A program made the position numbers and the translations under genes. From Typhlomys cinereus (lineage: Eukaryota; Chordata; Mammalia; Rodentia; Platacanthomyidae): 64,000 nt of DNA. The stretch lies in the NCBI GenBank assembly GCA_023101885.1, contig JALPQD010000513.1:1116001-1180000 (forward strand), written 5' to 3'. The notes beneath the pieces were generated by a model. The model was not told the origin of the DNA. It saw only the letters and a program-made list of their open reading frames with translations, and searched no databases. Every line of letters starts with the position of its first letter. The first letter of the stretch is position 1. Of this stretch, positions 63,868 to 64,000 are shown piece after piece.

Positions 63868-64000
63868 AACCACCAAGCACGTGGCACACACCTGTAATCC
63901 GAGCACTCAGAAGGCGGAGGCAGGAGGATAAGAAGTTTAACTTCATTTTCAGCTACATAGAGTTTAAGGTAGACTAGGCAAGGAGTCTCTCAAAAACAAA
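63868..64000 (+). repeat. B1 SINE running to the window end
   Basis: GGCACACACCTGTAATCCGA, GGCGGAGGCAGGAGGATAAG and a final CTCAAAAACAAA tail give a sense-strand B1. Confidence 0.9.

Overview
The window is nuclear DNA from a rodent. It holds the conserved mammalian block COL8A2 - ADPRS - TEKT2 - AGO3, which is human 1p34.3 in mirror image. COL8A2 is on the + strand and the other three genes are on the - strand. Many B1 (7SL-derived) SINEs and tRNA-derived B2-superfamily SINEs show it is a rodent. The commonest SINE has a body unlike murid B2, a CA-rich 3' part and an AATAAA-containing tail, which fits the Dip-type SINEs of jerboas. I infer a dipodoid or another non-murid myomorph rodent, with moderate confidence.

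Layout: 1-3675 is COL8A2 intron 1 or upstream sequence with old repeats. The COL8A2 coding exons are 3693-3873 and 4435-6353, and the 3'UTR runs to a poly(A) signal at 8358. ADPRS (six exons, - strand) lies at 13749-9819 and converges on COL8A2. Its first exon sits in a CpG island. TEKT2 (nine coding exons, - strand) lies at 16871-14211, about 400 bp upstream of ADPRS, with a near-perfect RFX X-box at 17593 in its promoter region. From 17.9 to 27 kb there is repeat-rich intergenic DNA. From 27.06 to 41.25 kb I infer the AGO3 3'UTR, about 14 kb long, AT-rich and poor in repeats. From 41.25 to 59.07 kb are the last seven AGO3 coding exons, which cover the whole catalytic PIWI core. From 59.07 kb to the end is AGO3 intron; the next upstream exon is not in the window.

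The four genes are unrelated in function: a short-chain network collagen of Descemet's membrane and vessel walls, an ADP-ribosyl-serine hydrolase, a sperm-flagellum and cilium filament protein, and an Argonaute. I read every exon junction from splice sites and reading phase. COL8A2 (699 aa), TEKT2 (432 aa) and the AGO3 part (about 330 aa) are intact. ADPRS as written has a single extra base in exon 6 that creates a stop after residue 290 and removes catalytic metal-binding residues.

I found no evidence of a new multigene system. The points most worth a second look are the ADPRS frameshift, the TEKT2 X-box, a GC-AG intron in TEKT2, a 31-bp minisatellite in the AGO3 3'UTR, and a nested transposon stack in an AGO3 intron with readable target-site duplications.
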